Shown: positions 1 to 7,115, counted from the first letter of the stretch. The stretch: 8,172 bases of DNA from UBA9414 sp958446945 (GCA_958446945.1 CAUCYJ010000121.1:1-8172); one strand, 5' to 3'. The notes: generated by a model not told the origin, from the sequence alone. A program made the numbers and translations.

Positions 1-781
1 AAAACTCGGGTATGACTACGCTTACCTTGCTTTCGAGGTTGGCGCAGATGAGATTGAGGATGCAATAAAAGCAATCCGTACTCTGAAAATGAGAGGATCC
101 AATGTTTCCATGCCAAACAAAACTCTGGTTGGAAAATACCTGGATGAGCTTTCTCCTGCTGCAGAATTATGCGGTGCTGTTAATACGATCGTAAATGACA
201 ACGGTCATCTTACAGGTCATATCACTGACGGTATCGGATTTATGTCTGCCCTAAAGGATAATGATATTGATGTGATCGGAAAGAAAATGACTATCGTCGG
301 TGCAGGCGGTGCTGCCACTGCTATCGAGATCCAGGCTGCTTTGGACGGTGTTGCCGAGATCACAATCTTTAACCGCAAGGATGAATTCTGGGATCGTGCA
401 GTATCCACAGTAGAGAAGATCAACACAAAGACATCCTGCCATGCAGTTCTTTATGATCTGGCAGACCTTGATAAACTGAAAGCCGAGATGGATGACAGTT
501 TTATCTTTGTCAATGCTACAGGTGTGGGAATGAAACCACTGGAAGGCCAGTCCGTTGTTCCGGACAAGTCTTACTTCCGTCCTGAGCTAATCGTTATTGA
601 TGTTCCTTACTCTCCTCTGGAAACAAAGATGCGTTCCATGGCCAAGGAAGTTGGATGTAAGACTATGAATGGTCTGGGAATGATGTTATTCCAGGGTTCC
701 GCTGCATTTGAGTTATGGACAGGCGAACCAATGCCTATCGAACATATGAAAGAGATTCTTCACATCTCCTATGATGACTGA
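1..781 (+). CDS. ydiB: quinate/shikimate dehydrogenase, YdiB-like (5' end cut by window)
   Basis: NAD(P)-dependent oxidoreductase interconverting quinate/3-dehydroquinate and shikimate/3-dehydroshikimate in the cytoplasm. The frame is open from base 2 and gives 259 residues. An ATG at 89 is internal, because the residues before it (YAYLAFEV, then AIRTLK) are the normal family N-terminal domain. By alignment from memory with E. coli YdiB (288 aa), about 31 N-terminal residues lie outside the window. Visible motifs, numbered from the first full codon: VSMPNK with catalytic Lys40, GAVNTIV around residues 58-64, ITDG with catalytic Asp76 (36 residues after the Lys, as in YdiB), the Rossmann loop GAGGAATAI at 100-108, and FNRKDEF after beta-2, which resembles YdiB (NAD-capable) more than strictly NADP-dependent AroE. 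The C-terminus carries the family pattern NGLGMMLFQGAxxFxLWTG, with Ser where this writes A. Oddity: the usual Asn of NTDG is Ile. It lies 45 bases before aroD, so co-transcription is likely. A housekeeping AroE role cannot be excluded. Confidence 0.93.
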   Translation, partial: KLGYDYAYLAFEVGADEIEDAIKAIRTLKMRGSNVSMPNKTLVGKYLDELSPAAELCGAVNTIVNDNGHLTGHITDGIGFMSALKDNDIDVIGKKMTIVGAGGAATAIEIQAALDGVAEITIFNRKDEFWDRAVSTVEKINTKTSCHAVLYDLADLDKLKAEMDDSFIFVNATGVGMKPLEGQSVVPDKSYFRPELIVIDVPYSPLETKMRSMAKEVGCKTMNGLGMMLFQGSAAFELWTGEPMPIEHMKEILHISYDD

Positions 782-814
782 TACCCCGGTTATTCTTAAT
801 ATGATAAGAAATAT

Positions 815-818
815 GAGG
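815..818 (+). promoter_or_regulatory. ribosome binding site of aroD
   Basis: GAGG eight bases before the ATG at 827, in the short gap after the dehydrogenase gene. It supports the chosen aroD start. No promoter-like sequence is evident in the 45-base gap, which fits co-transcription with the upstream gene. Confidence 0.6.
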
Positions 819-826
819 ATAAGAAA

Positions 827-1588
827 ATGAACACTGTTCAGGTAAAAAACACTGTGATCGGTGAAGGCAGACCTAAGATCTGCGTTCCGATTGTTGGAAA
901 AACAAAAACAGACATTCTCGAAGAAGCCAAAAAGATCACTTCTCTTCCGGTTGATGTGGTTGAGTGGCGTGTTGACTGGTTCGATGATGTCTTTGCTACT
1001 GAAAAAGTATTAGAAACCGCAAAAGAGATTCAGGAAGTCTTAAAAGATATCCCTGTTCTCCTTACATTCCGTACTTCCAAAGAAGGCGGGGAAAAAGAGA
1101 TCTCTGTAAGTGATTATGCTACTTTAAATATTGCTGCTGCACAGAGCGGTTATGTAGATTTAATTGATGTAGAAGCATTTACAGGCGATGATGTTGTAAA
1201 AACGATCATTGACGCTGCTCATAAGGCAGGTGTGAAGGTAATTGCTTCCAACCATGATTTCTTTAAGACTCCTGAGAAGGAGGAGATCATCAGACGTCTT
1301 CGTATGATGCAGGATTTCGGTGCTGATATTCCGAAAATGGCTGTTATGCCGACCTGCAAACAGGATGTTCTTACGCTCCTCTCTGCTACTCTGGAAATGT
1401 CTGAGAAATATGCAGACCGCCCGATCATTACCATGTCCATGGCAGGAACAGGCGTTGTAAGTCGCCTGACAGGTGAGACATTTGGCTCCGCTCTCACTTT
1501 CGGCGCTGCTTCCAAAGCTTCTGCTCCGGGACAGGTCGGTGTGCATGAATTAAAACAGGTGCTGGATATCATTCACAGCAGTCTGTGA
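827..1588 (+). CDS. aroD: type I 3-dehydroquinate dehydratase
   Basis: Cytoplasmic Schiff-base enzyme that dehydrates 3-dehydroquinate to 3-dehydroshikimate, shared by the shikimate pathway and quinate breakdown. At 253 residues it has the usual length of the type I family and is a single TIM barrel. All recognised active-site residues fall at the numbering known for the Salmonella/E. coli enzyme: Glu46 and Arg48 in VEWRVD, Arg82 in FRTSKEGG, catalytic His143 in SNHDF, Schiff-base Lys170 in IPKMAVM, Arg213 in SRLTGE, and Ser232 and Gln236 in KASAPGQ. The absence of net insertions or deletions up to Gln236 supports the ATG at 827, preceded by GAGG. It follows a YdiB-like dehydrogenase gene, so the two products act on consecutive metabolites. 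Whether the pair runs biosynthetically or catabolically cannot be told from the window. A hairpin and an intrinsic terminator follow the stop. Confidence 0.97.
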   Translation: MNTVQVKNTVIGEGRPKICVPIVGKTKTDILEEAKKITSLPVDVVEWRVDWFDDVFATEKVLETAKEIQEVLKDIPVLLTFRTSKEGGEKEISVSDYATLNIAAAQSGYVDLIDVEAFTGDDVVKTIIDAAHKAGVKVIASNHDFFKTPEKEEIIRRLRMMQDFGADIPKMAVMPTCKQDVLTLLSATLEMSEKYADRPIITMSMAGTGVVSRLTGETFGSALTFGAASKASAPGQVGVHELKQVLDIIHSSL

Positions 1589-1589
1589 T

Positions 1590-1663
1590 CTGTTGATGAA
1601 TGATGTGATATCAGATGTTATTCTTGCCCATAGTTGTCTGATATCACTCATCTTCGGCAACAG
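1590..1663. repeat. long imperfect inverted repeat after aroD, with two TGATATCA palindromes
   Basis: Starting two bases after the aroD stop there is a nested hairpin. An outer CTGTTG/CAACAG pair (1590-1595 with 1658-1663) encloses a 4/6-base internal loop, then ATGA/TCAT (1600-1603 with 1648-1651), a bulged T, and a perfect 11-bp stem GTGATATCAGA/TCTGATATCAC (1605-1615 with 1637-1647) closing a 21-base loop. No T-run follows on either strand, so it is not a canonical terminator. Each inner arm contains the 8-bp palindrome TGATATCA, and the two palindrome centres lie 33 bp apart. It may be a 3'-end stabilising mRNA structure or a protein-binding site; the sequence does not decide between them. 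Confidence 0.7.
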
Positions 1664-1745
1664 ATGATTGTTATCCCATGAGATATATGGCAATAAATAT
1701 TTACTCAAAATACTCCTTAAAATTTTATGATGAAAATTTCCATGA

Positions 1746-1790
1746 CAAAGAACCTGCCAAAAACCTGACAGGTTCTTTGCTTTTATTCTT
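1746..1790 (+). terminator. intrinsic terminator of the ydiB-aroD transcript
   Basis: A perfect 11-bp stem CAAAGAACCTG/CAGGTTCTTTG (1746-1756 with 1769-1779) with a 12-base loop is followed by the T-rich tract CTTTTATTCTTT. The tract runs into the last codons of the convergent minus-strand gene. On the minus strand the same stem is followed by TCATGGAAAT, which is not a U-tract, so it looks mainly one-directional even though it begins only about 10 bases past the minus-strand stop. Confidence 0.85.
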
Positions 1791-3109
1791 TATACTTTTT
1801 TCTGATTGATCATCAAATTCAGGATTGTAACATCTGTATCTTTCATTCCAACTCTTCCTACGTATCCCATATTTCGAATTGTATCCTCAACATTATCACG
1901 TACCAATCCTTCTCCTGCCTGAAAACAATGATCTGCATCCTCCAGAGCGTATGCCATAATTGCTGCATCTACTGCTGAAGCGATTTTGGCAGCACATGAA
2001 GACTTAGCTCCATCACATACAATGCCACTTGTATTTGCAAGAGCATTTGTGATTGTTTTAGATATTGCATTGTAATCACCCCCGTTTAACCAGGATATGG
2101 CAGCTCCTGCTCCACATGCGGCACTTACCGCTCCACAGTAAGCTGACAGACTTCCAATATAAGTTTTCTGATGAATCGCTACTAAGTTGCTTACAACCAG
2201 TGCCCGATACATTTTCTCTTTAGGAACTTTAAGTTCTCTGGCATATTCGATGACTGGCAAAGAACAGGTCATTCCCTGATTTCCGCTCCCGGAATTAATA
2301 ACTACCGGCATAGAGCATCCATTCATTCTTGCATCAGATCCAGCTGCCGCTTTTGCTCTGGCACGTACTTTGACATCATCACCATATGCGCGAAGCAAGG
2401 TACGTCCTACTTCTGCTCCGTAATGATTACGCAGACCTTCTTCGGAAATTGCTGTATTCATGGCAATCTGGCGTCCTATGACTTCCTCTATCTCTTTTAT
2501 ATTCACAATTTTTGCAAACTCCAGAATATCTGCTACATTCAGCAAATCTCTTTTATCCTGGTTTTTCTCTGTTTTTTTCTGCTGAAAGCCCTTCTTTTCC
2601 AACAGTACCTCATCGTCTTTTTTGATCAGGACAATATTCGTATGTTTATTTTCTATAACTACAACTGCTCTATGTCCATTTTGCGTAAGTTCTGCACGGA
2701 TATAAAGATTCTCTACTCCTTCTTCAAGATAACATGTGCAGAATTGTGCTTCCAGAAGTTTTGCTGTCTGAATGCGTTCAGCTTCTGTAATTCCCTCCAG
2801 TACTTCCAGTTTCCGTTCTGCCTGACCACCAACCATTCCAAGAACTGCAGCAGCTTCAATACCTCTCATTCCTCCTGAATTTGGTACTGTAACACTTTTT
2901 ACATTTTTTATTATATTTCCACTGCAATAAAGATTTAAATGTCCATCATATTTTTTATTTCCATCATCATCTGTTTTTATCACTTTTTCCAGCACAGAAG
3001 CTGCTGTTGCAGTTGCATATGCAATTGCAATAGGTTCCGTACATCCCAGAGCAGGAACAAGTTCTTCTCTGAGAATCTCCAGATAACTCTCATACACTTT
3101 TTTTTCCAT
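1790..3109 (-). CDS. cyuA: UPF0597/CyuA family protein, probable L-cysteine desulfidase
   Basis: Probable Fe-S enzyme of the serine dehydratase alpha-like superfamily. Characterised relatives (E. coli CyuA/YhaM, Methanocaldococcus MJ1025) convert L-cysteine to pyruvate, ammonia and sulfide. The product is 439 residues, normal for the bacterial family. Family motifs, numbered from the chosen start: PALGCTEPIA at 19-28, a glycine-rich VPNSGGMRG at 75-83, SDARM at 258-262, NSGSGNQG at 272-279, LSAYCGA at 321-327 and CDGAKSSCAAK at 365-375. Cys23, Cys325 and Cys365 are candidate cluster ligands. The 40-residue spacing of the last two matches my recollection of Cys282 and Cys322 in MJ1025. A Lys-rich stretch at about 163-187 is probably a surface loop. 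The ATG at 3109 is preferred over a TTG at 3139 because the longer version adds only MTVRRRERAF, which contains the Shine-Dalgarno sequence. It is the last gene of the minus-strand run. The substrate is inferred from the family, and another beta-substituted amino acid is possible. Confidence 0.88.
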   Translation of the reverse strand: MEKKVYESYLEILREELVPALGCTEPIAIAYATATAASVLEKVIKTDDDGNKKYDGHLNLYCSGNIIKNVKSVTVPNSGGMRGIEAAAVLGMVGGQAERKLEVLEGITEAERIQTAKLLEAQFCTCYLEEGVENLYIRAELTQNGHRAVVVIENKHTNIVLIKKDDEVLLEKKGFQQKKTEKNQDKRDLLNVADILEFAKIVNIKEIEEVIGRQIAMNTAISEEGLRNHYGAEVGRTLLRAYGDDVKVRARAKAAAGSDARMNGCSMPVVINSGSGNQGMTCSLPVIEYARELKVPKEKMYRALVVSNLVAIHQKTYIGSLSAYCGAVSAACGAGAAISWLNGGDYNAISKTITNALANTSGIVCDGAKSSCAAKIASAVDAAIMAYALEDADHCFQAGEGLVRDNVEDTIRNMGYVGRVGMKDTDVTILNLMINQKKV

Positions 3110-3122
3110 AAATGCGCGCTCT

Positions 3123-3130
3123 CTTCTCCT
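3123..3130 (-). promoter_or_regulatory. ribosome binding site region deciding the cyuA-like start
   Basis: On the minus strand AGGAGAAG lies ahead of the ATG at 3109. The strong AGGAG is 16 bases away, which is long, while the trailing GAGAG gives a normal 9-base spacing. The same bases would be coding if the TTG at 3139 were the start, so the ATG is the better choice. Confidence 0.5.
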
Positions 3131-3180
3131 AACTGTCAAGCAAAGTTCTTTACCATCTGATTCAGATGATATGTTTTTTC

Positions 3181-4098
3181 TTACGGCAGCATTTTTCCTG
3201 CTGCAAGATAAATTTCATACCATTCTTCACGGCTCAGAACAATATCGGATGCTTTACTTATATCCTGAATTCTTTTCAGATTTGTACTTCCTACAATTGT
3301 CTGGATTCCTGCGGGATGACGCATAATCCATGCAACTGCGATTGCATTCTGTGTTACCCCATATTTCTCTGCCAGACGATCTAACACTTTATTCAGTTCC
3401 GGAAATTTCTCGTTTCCAATAAATATTCCCTCAAACATTCCATACTGGAACGGAGACCATGCCTGCAATGTCATTTTCTTCAGTCTTGCATACTCGATAA
3501 TACCACCATCACGATCACATCCTGCATCATTATGGATGTTTACATTTAGTCCTGCATCAATCGTTGGACAGTGAGCCGCTGAAAACTGTATCTGATCAAT
3601 ACAGATTTTTCCACCACAGTATTGATTTAGTAATTCAATCTGCATTGGATTGTGATTGCTTACACCAAATGCTTTTACTTTTCCGCTTTTTTCCAGAATT
3701 TCAAATGCTTCTGCTACCTCTTCCGGCTCCATCAACGCATCCGGACGATGAAGAAGTAATATATCTACATAATCTGTTTTTAAACGTTTCAGACTTCCAT
3801 CTACAGAATTCAGAATATATTCTTTTGAAAAATCATAACAGATACCCGGACGTATGGCACATTTTGTCTGAATCACCATCTTTTCACGCAACTGAGGTGT
3901 CAGCGCATTTCCAAATAGTGTTTCGGCTTCTCCGCCTGCATAAATATCTGCATGATCAAAAAAATTAATTCCACACTCCAGTGCTCCTTCAATCAGACTT
4001 CTTACCGCTTTTTCATCAGATAAACCTGTAATTCTCATGCATCCAATTCCAATTCTTGATACATTGTCTATTTTGTCACTAATCTGAAACATTTTCAT
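3181..4098 (-). CDS. aldo/keto reductase, YdhF-like
   Basis: Cytoplasmic NAD(P)H-dependent oxidoreductase of the AKR fold, reducing aldehydes or ketones or running in reverse; the physiological substrate is unknown. The 305 residues form one TIM barrel. The catalytic tetrad is complete: Asp48 and Tyr53 in FFDHADIYAGGE, Lys79 in QTKC, and His117 in LLHRPD. AFGVSNH (143-149), DQIQFS (168-173), and the cofactor-binding end IVGSTNLKRI (268-277, with GST and Arg276) also fit the family. Its closest named relatives by motif are E. coli YdhF and Bacillus YcsN-type reductases. The ATG at 4098 is supported by AGGAGG seven bases upstream (4106-4111); the Met at residue 3 would be too far from it. The gene lies 45 bases after the M20 peptidase stop and 71 bases before the cysteine desulfidase-like gene, so it sits inside the same probable transcript. 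Nothing in the sequence ties it to a particular sugar or amino-acid product. Confidence 0.92.
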   Translation of the reverse strand: MKMFQISDKIDNVSRIGIGCMRITGLSDEKAVRSLIEGALECGINFFDHADIYAGGEAETLFGNALTPQLREKMVIQTKCAIRPGICYDFSKEYILNSVDGSLKRLKTDYVDILLLHRPDALMEPEEVAEAFEILEKSGKVKAFGVSNHNPMQIELLNQYCGGKICIDQIQFSAAHCPTIDAGLNVNIHNDAGCDRDGGIIEYARLKKMTLQAWSPFQYGMFEGIFIGNEKFPELNKVLDRLAEKYGVTQNAIAVAWIMRHPAGIQTIVGSTNLKRIQDISKASDIVLSREEWYEIYLAAGKMLP

Positions 4099-4143
4099 TT
4101 TGTATCCTCCTGTATTATACTTAATTTATGTATTTCTCTTTAG

Positions 4144-5547
4144 TTAACGTATTTCTTTTATTCTTTTGTCCAGTTTTTTAAGTGCAAAAACATATATTTT
4201 CACTGCATTCTTCAGATTTTCAAACAATTCCGCTTCATCCGCACAATGACAGTTTCCATGTCCTTTTGGAAGTCCGAGCCTGTCTAGATTTCGCTCCTGT
4301 CCAGGGCCAAATGCCACTGCATTGGGAATTTTCCTCGCATAAGTTCCTCCTCCCATAACAAATGGTCTGCCTTCAAGACCTGTAACCTCCCTCCATGCTT
4401 CCATCAGAGTCTGTATGAAAGGCTGTTCCGGATTCATATAATATGGTCTGCTGTCTTCAATACCAATGATGCGAATTCCTGATTTAGCAGCTTCTGTTTG
4501 CAGCTTCGGAAGAAAATCTTCTGTTTTTTTAGTAACTGGATAACGGATGTCAATCACTATTCTCAAATGTCCTTCGTGCAGAAATGCCTGACCTATATTG
4601 CATGTCAGTCTACCAGAACATTCATCAGAACAACAAATTTCTGTTTTTTCCCCATAACCGCCTTCTGAAAGTCTCTCCACAAATTCTAATGCTCTTTTTG
4701 TCTGTTCAGGAAAATTTTGCATTTTCAACTTTCCACAAAGTATACCTATTGCATTTTGAGTTCCATCCGGAAAAGCTGCATGTCCACTGATTCCCACTGC
4801 TGTTTCTTCGCTCTTTTGTCCTATTTTGTTCTCCGCAACCGCATGAGCAAAAGACGGCACGCTGTTAGGCGCAGTCCCTCCGTCAAATTCCAGAATCCCC
4901 TCTACTGCACTAACAGTTTCCATCAACACAATACAATGTCCTTTTTCTCCGCAACATACGGGAAATCCACAATCAGCAACAAAAGAATATTCCGGTGCTT
5001 TTTTGTATTTCAGATAATATTCTACATCTGTCATGCCGCTTTCTTCCTGACATCCAAGAATCTGCCTTACTTTAATATTATTCAGAATTTCTTTTTCCCT
5101 ACAATATTTCATTGCATATAAAACAGCAACTGCGGGACCTTTATTATCCTGTACTCCACGCCCAATTAAATAGCCATCCTTTTCTGTACACGTATAGGGC
5201 GGATATATCCATCCTTTTCCTTCCGGAACTACGTCCAGATGATTCCATATTCCAATCTCAACATTCCCTTTGCCTGTAGCAATAGTCAGACAGTGTCCGT
5301 CTATATCTTCTGTCTCCATCTGTTCTCTCAATCCAAATGCTCGCATCTGTTCCAGTGCTTCCCTGCATTTTTTTCCATATGGTGCCCCCGGAATTGCTTC
5401 CTGCTGATCAGCAATGCTCGGGATTCTGATCAATGCTGCAATATCTTCTCGCATCTGATCTTCCTGTCTGGAGATCCATTGTTCTAATAATTCCATATCC
5501 GGCTGTGGCTTATTTTCTTCATTCCATTCAACTTTCCCTGGATTCAT
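4144..5547 (-). CDS. M20 family metallodipeptidase, PepV/Sapep-like
   Basis: Probable cytoplasmic di-metal (Zn or Mn) dipeptidase that splits dipeptides or unusual N-acyl/beta-dipeptides. The product is 467 residues from the chosen start, the length typical of PepV. Metal and catalytic residues are intact: His103 and Asp105 in NHLDVVPEG, bridging Asp134 in QDNKGP, catalytic Glu168 plus Glu169 in QEESG, Asp192 in ADCGFP, and His434 in NCHCADE. The lid-domain His256 in GHAAFPDG and the subfamily motif GGGTYAR (399-405) point to PepV/Sapep rather than ArgE, DapE or CPG2 types. No signal peptide is visible. The ATG at 5547 is chosen over one at 5562 because the earlier ATG lies inside the GGAGG ribosome binding site and has none of its own. 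The gene begins inside the last 20 bases of the regulator gene, suggesting translational coupling. Substrate specificity cannot be read from the sequence. Confidence 0.93.
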   Translation of the reverse strand: MNPGKVEWNEENKPQPDMELLEQWISRQEDQMREDIAALIRIPSIADQQEAIPGAPYGKKCREALEQMRAFGLREQMETEDIDGHCLTIATGKGNVEIGIWNHLDVVPEGKGWIYPPYTCTEKDGYLIGRGVQDNKGPAVAVLYAMKYCREKEILNNIKVRQILGCQEESGMTDVEYYLKYKKAPEYSFVADCGFPVCCGEKGHCIVLMETVSAVEGILEFDGGTAPNSVPSFAHAVAENKIGQKSEETAVGISGHAAFPDGTQNAIGILCGKLKMQNFPEQTKRALEFVERLSEGGYGEKTEICCSDECSGRLTCNIGQAFLHEGHLRIVIDIRYPVTKKTEDFLPKLQTEAAKSGIRIIGIEDSRPYYMNPEQPFIQTLMEAWREVTGLEGRPFVMGGGTYARKIPNAVAFGPGQERNLDRLGLPKGHGNCHCADEAELFENLKNAVKIYVFALKKLDKRIKEIR

Positions 5548-7075
5548 TTTCACTTCCTCCATTTTTCAGAAATATTCGGTATTTCTTTGGTGTCATTCCT
5601 GTTTCCTGTCGGAAAATACGTATAAATTGTGAGGTATCGTTATAACCCGACATCAATGCAACATCTGTTACGGACCATCTCGCATCTGCCAGAAATTCCT
5701 TAGCATGACAAATCCGAATCATTCGCAGAAATGCAGAAAAACTAATTCCTTTCTTCTCAGCAAATAAGTGGCTGATATAACTCTGATTCATGAAAAATAC
5801 ATTTTCCGCAAGATTCCGGATTGTAATGTCCATATTATAGTTATTGACTGCATATTCGCTCATCTTCTCCACAATGTCCATTCCCGTATTTGTCAACTCA
5901 TCTGATTGTCTCTGCGGCTGCATATGACAAATATTTTCCGCAATCCTCCTGAGATAGCTTTCAATCTCCAAAACAGAATCAAACTTCAGAAAACCTTCTG
6001 ACAGATTATCTAATTCTTTATCATGATTTTCCATTCGAATCGTCCTTCGGTATATAAGGATAATCTGCGAATACAGAAGTTCCATACATTCTATTCGAAT
6101 CGGGAGAACTTTCTCAATATCTTTAAAAAGTTTATCCAGCGTTGTCCCTGTTTTGCTTTCATTCCCTTCCTTTAGATATTGTTCCAGTTCTCTTTCTATT
6201 TCTTTTTCAAGGTAATATTCTGAAAAATCTTCCTGTTTTATTTCCTTCGCAAAAATCAGAGATTCCCTTTTATAAATTCTGCTCTTTATCGCAGTAACTG
6301 CTTCTCTAAAAGCATCCAAAACAGAAGCATTTGCACCATACACATTACTGATTCCTATCTTAACCTGGGAATCCTCTTTCTCCAGCAGTTTTCTGATACG
6401 TCTCCAGAAAAACAGCATATCTCCCTCCGGTCTTACAAGCAATATCCACATATCCGGTTTCAATTCTACAAACCGAATCTTCGTCAGCATGATACTTCCG
6501 CAGCTTTCTTCCAATTCCGTAAGAAAGATTTCCTGTCTGGGCTTATCATGAAGAAACAGAAAAACACCTAGCTGATATTGCGGAAACACTCTTTCAAACA
6601 TATTTTTCTCTATAAAACCGGAATATTTTGATTCCTGAATGCTGTTCAAAATATATTGTGTTGCCATATCTTTTCTGGATAGCAAAGCTTCTTTTCGTTC
6701 TATTTTATGCTGAGTGACAAACTTATTCAGACATTCTGTCAGAGCCGTATCATCAATTGGTTTCAGTAAATAATCTGAAGCTCCATTTACAATTGCACTG
6801 CGAGCATATTCAAAATCAGAGTAAGCACTCAGAATAATTACTTTTATTTCTAATTCATTATTGCGGATCTCCTGAAGAAGCTGTATCCCATCCATTTTAG
6901 GCATACGAATATCTGTCAAGACAAGTTCTGGTTTATATTTTTCGCAAAATTCCCAGCCTTCCTCTCCATTAGATGCCTCCGATATCTCAAAAAGTCCATC
7001 CTGATCATATTTTTTGATTTGTCTTATCATGGCTTTTCTTGCATAAAATTCATCTTCTACAACCAGCACCTTCAC
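5528..7075 (-). CDS. YesN-type response regulator, REC domain plus AraC-family HTH
   Basis: DNA-binding response regulator of a two-component system, the kind usually paired with a YesM-type sensor kinase to control a neighbouring sugar ABC transporter. 515 residues. REC domain at about 1-120: acidic Glu7/Asp8, phospho-acceptor Asp55 in LTDIRMPKMDG, Ser83 in LSAYSDF, and Lys105 in LLKPID. The middle region (about 130-390) includes VKIGISNVYG followed by an AFREAVTAIKSR helix, a degenerate GGDEF-like segment seen in YesN proteins, and charged helices around 285-305. The C-terminal double helix-turn-helix spans about 399-503, with LAENVFFMNQSYISHLF as the first unit and VALMSGYNDTSQFIRIFR as the second, then GMTPKKYR. 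It starts at GTG: the frame is closed by TGA two codons upstream, and the next Met (residue 16) would remove the REC acidic residues. It follows the MalG-type permease by 45 bases. No sensor kinase is in the window. Confidence 0.94.
   Translation of the reverse strand: MKVLVVEDEFYARKAMIRQIKKYDQDGLFEISEASNGEEGWEFCEKYKPELVLTDIRMPKMDGIQLLQEIRNNELEIKVIILSAYSDFEYARSAIVNGASDYLLKPIDDTALTECLNKFVTQHKIERKEALLSRKDMATQYILNSIQESKYSGFIEKNMFERVFPQYQLGVFLFLHDKPRQEIFLTELEESCGSIMLTKIRFVELKPDMWILLVRPEGDMLFFWRRIRKLLEKEDSQVKIGISNVYGANASVLDAFREAVTAIKSRIYKRESLIFAKEIKQEDFSEYYLEKEIERELEQYLKEGNESKTGTTLDKLFKDIEKVLPIRIECMELLYSQIILIYRRTIRMENHDKELDNLSEGFLKFDSVLEIESYLRRIAENICHMQPQRQSDELTNTGMDIVEKMSEYAVNNYNMDITIRNLAENVFFMNQSYISHLFAEKKGISFSAFLRMIRICHAKEFLADARWSVTDVALMSGYNDTSQFIRIFRQETGMTPKKYRIFLKNGGSENESRES
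5556..5560 (-). promoter_or_regulatory. ribosome binding site of the M20 peptidase, within the regulator gene
   Basis: GGAGG lies eight bases before the ATG at 5547 and within the last codons of the response regulator. An in-frame ATG at 5562 shares its G with this motif, and the sequence before it (TTTCTGAAAA) has no Shine-Dalgarno. This fixes the start at 5547 and implies that ribosomes finishing the regulator re-initiate on the peptidase. Confidence 0.8.
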
Positions 7076-7085
7076 TTTTCATGAT

Positions 7086-7093
7086 TCTCCTTT
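7086..7093 (-). promoter_or_regulatory. ribosome binding site of the response regulator
   Basis: AAAGGAGA on the minus strand. The GGAG ends 11 bases before the in-frame GTG at 7075 and only four bases before an out-of-frame ATG at 7082. That ATG opens a 10-codon frame (MKSEGAGCRR, stop at 7050-7052) overlapping the start of the regulator, so initiation at the two sites may compete. Confidence 0.6.
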
Positions 7094-7115
7094 CGCCCGC
7101 AATATACTACTTCTA

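Noticed and set aside
89..781. ATG at 89 as the start of a short dehydrogenase.
   Set aside because: The frame continues upstream to the window edge with family-typical residues, so the gene is cut by the window and does not start here.
1160..1572. Minus-strand open frames of 128 and 117 codons opposite aroD.
   Set aside because: aroD is certain from its complete active site. The antisense frames show no motif.
1720..1739. An AAATTTT/AAAATTT inverted repeat as a possible second terminator.
   Set aside because: It is a 7-bp stem made only of A and T in an AT-rich spacer, too weak to support.
3134..3139. A perfect TTGACA -35-like hexamer on the minus strand before the desulfidase-like gene.
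   Set aside because: No -10 element lies 16-18 bases downstream, and any transcript would start at or inside the coding region, with the ribosome binding site lost. It is probably chance sequence in the gap.
2423..3384. Plus-strand open frames opposite the desulfidase-like and aldo/keto reductase genes.
   Set aside because: They are Cys-, Phe- and Ser-rich translations antisense to well-supported family genes, with no family motifs or domains recognised.
4114..4119. A perfect TATAAT on the minus strand before the aldo/keto reductase gene.
   Set aside because: The expected transcription start would fall in the AGGAGG ribosome binding site (4106-4111), and the matching -35 position reads only TAAAGA. 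It is not convincing as a promoter.
4130..4160. A short direct repeat GTATTTCT(C)TTTA around the end of the peptidase gene.
   Set aside because: It is only two imperfect copies of AT-rich sequence, partly coding, with no sign of an array or element.
4584..5645. Plus-strand open frames opposite the M20 peptidase gene.
   Set aside because: They show biased, low-complexity composition expected from antisense of the peptidase gene and match no recognised family.
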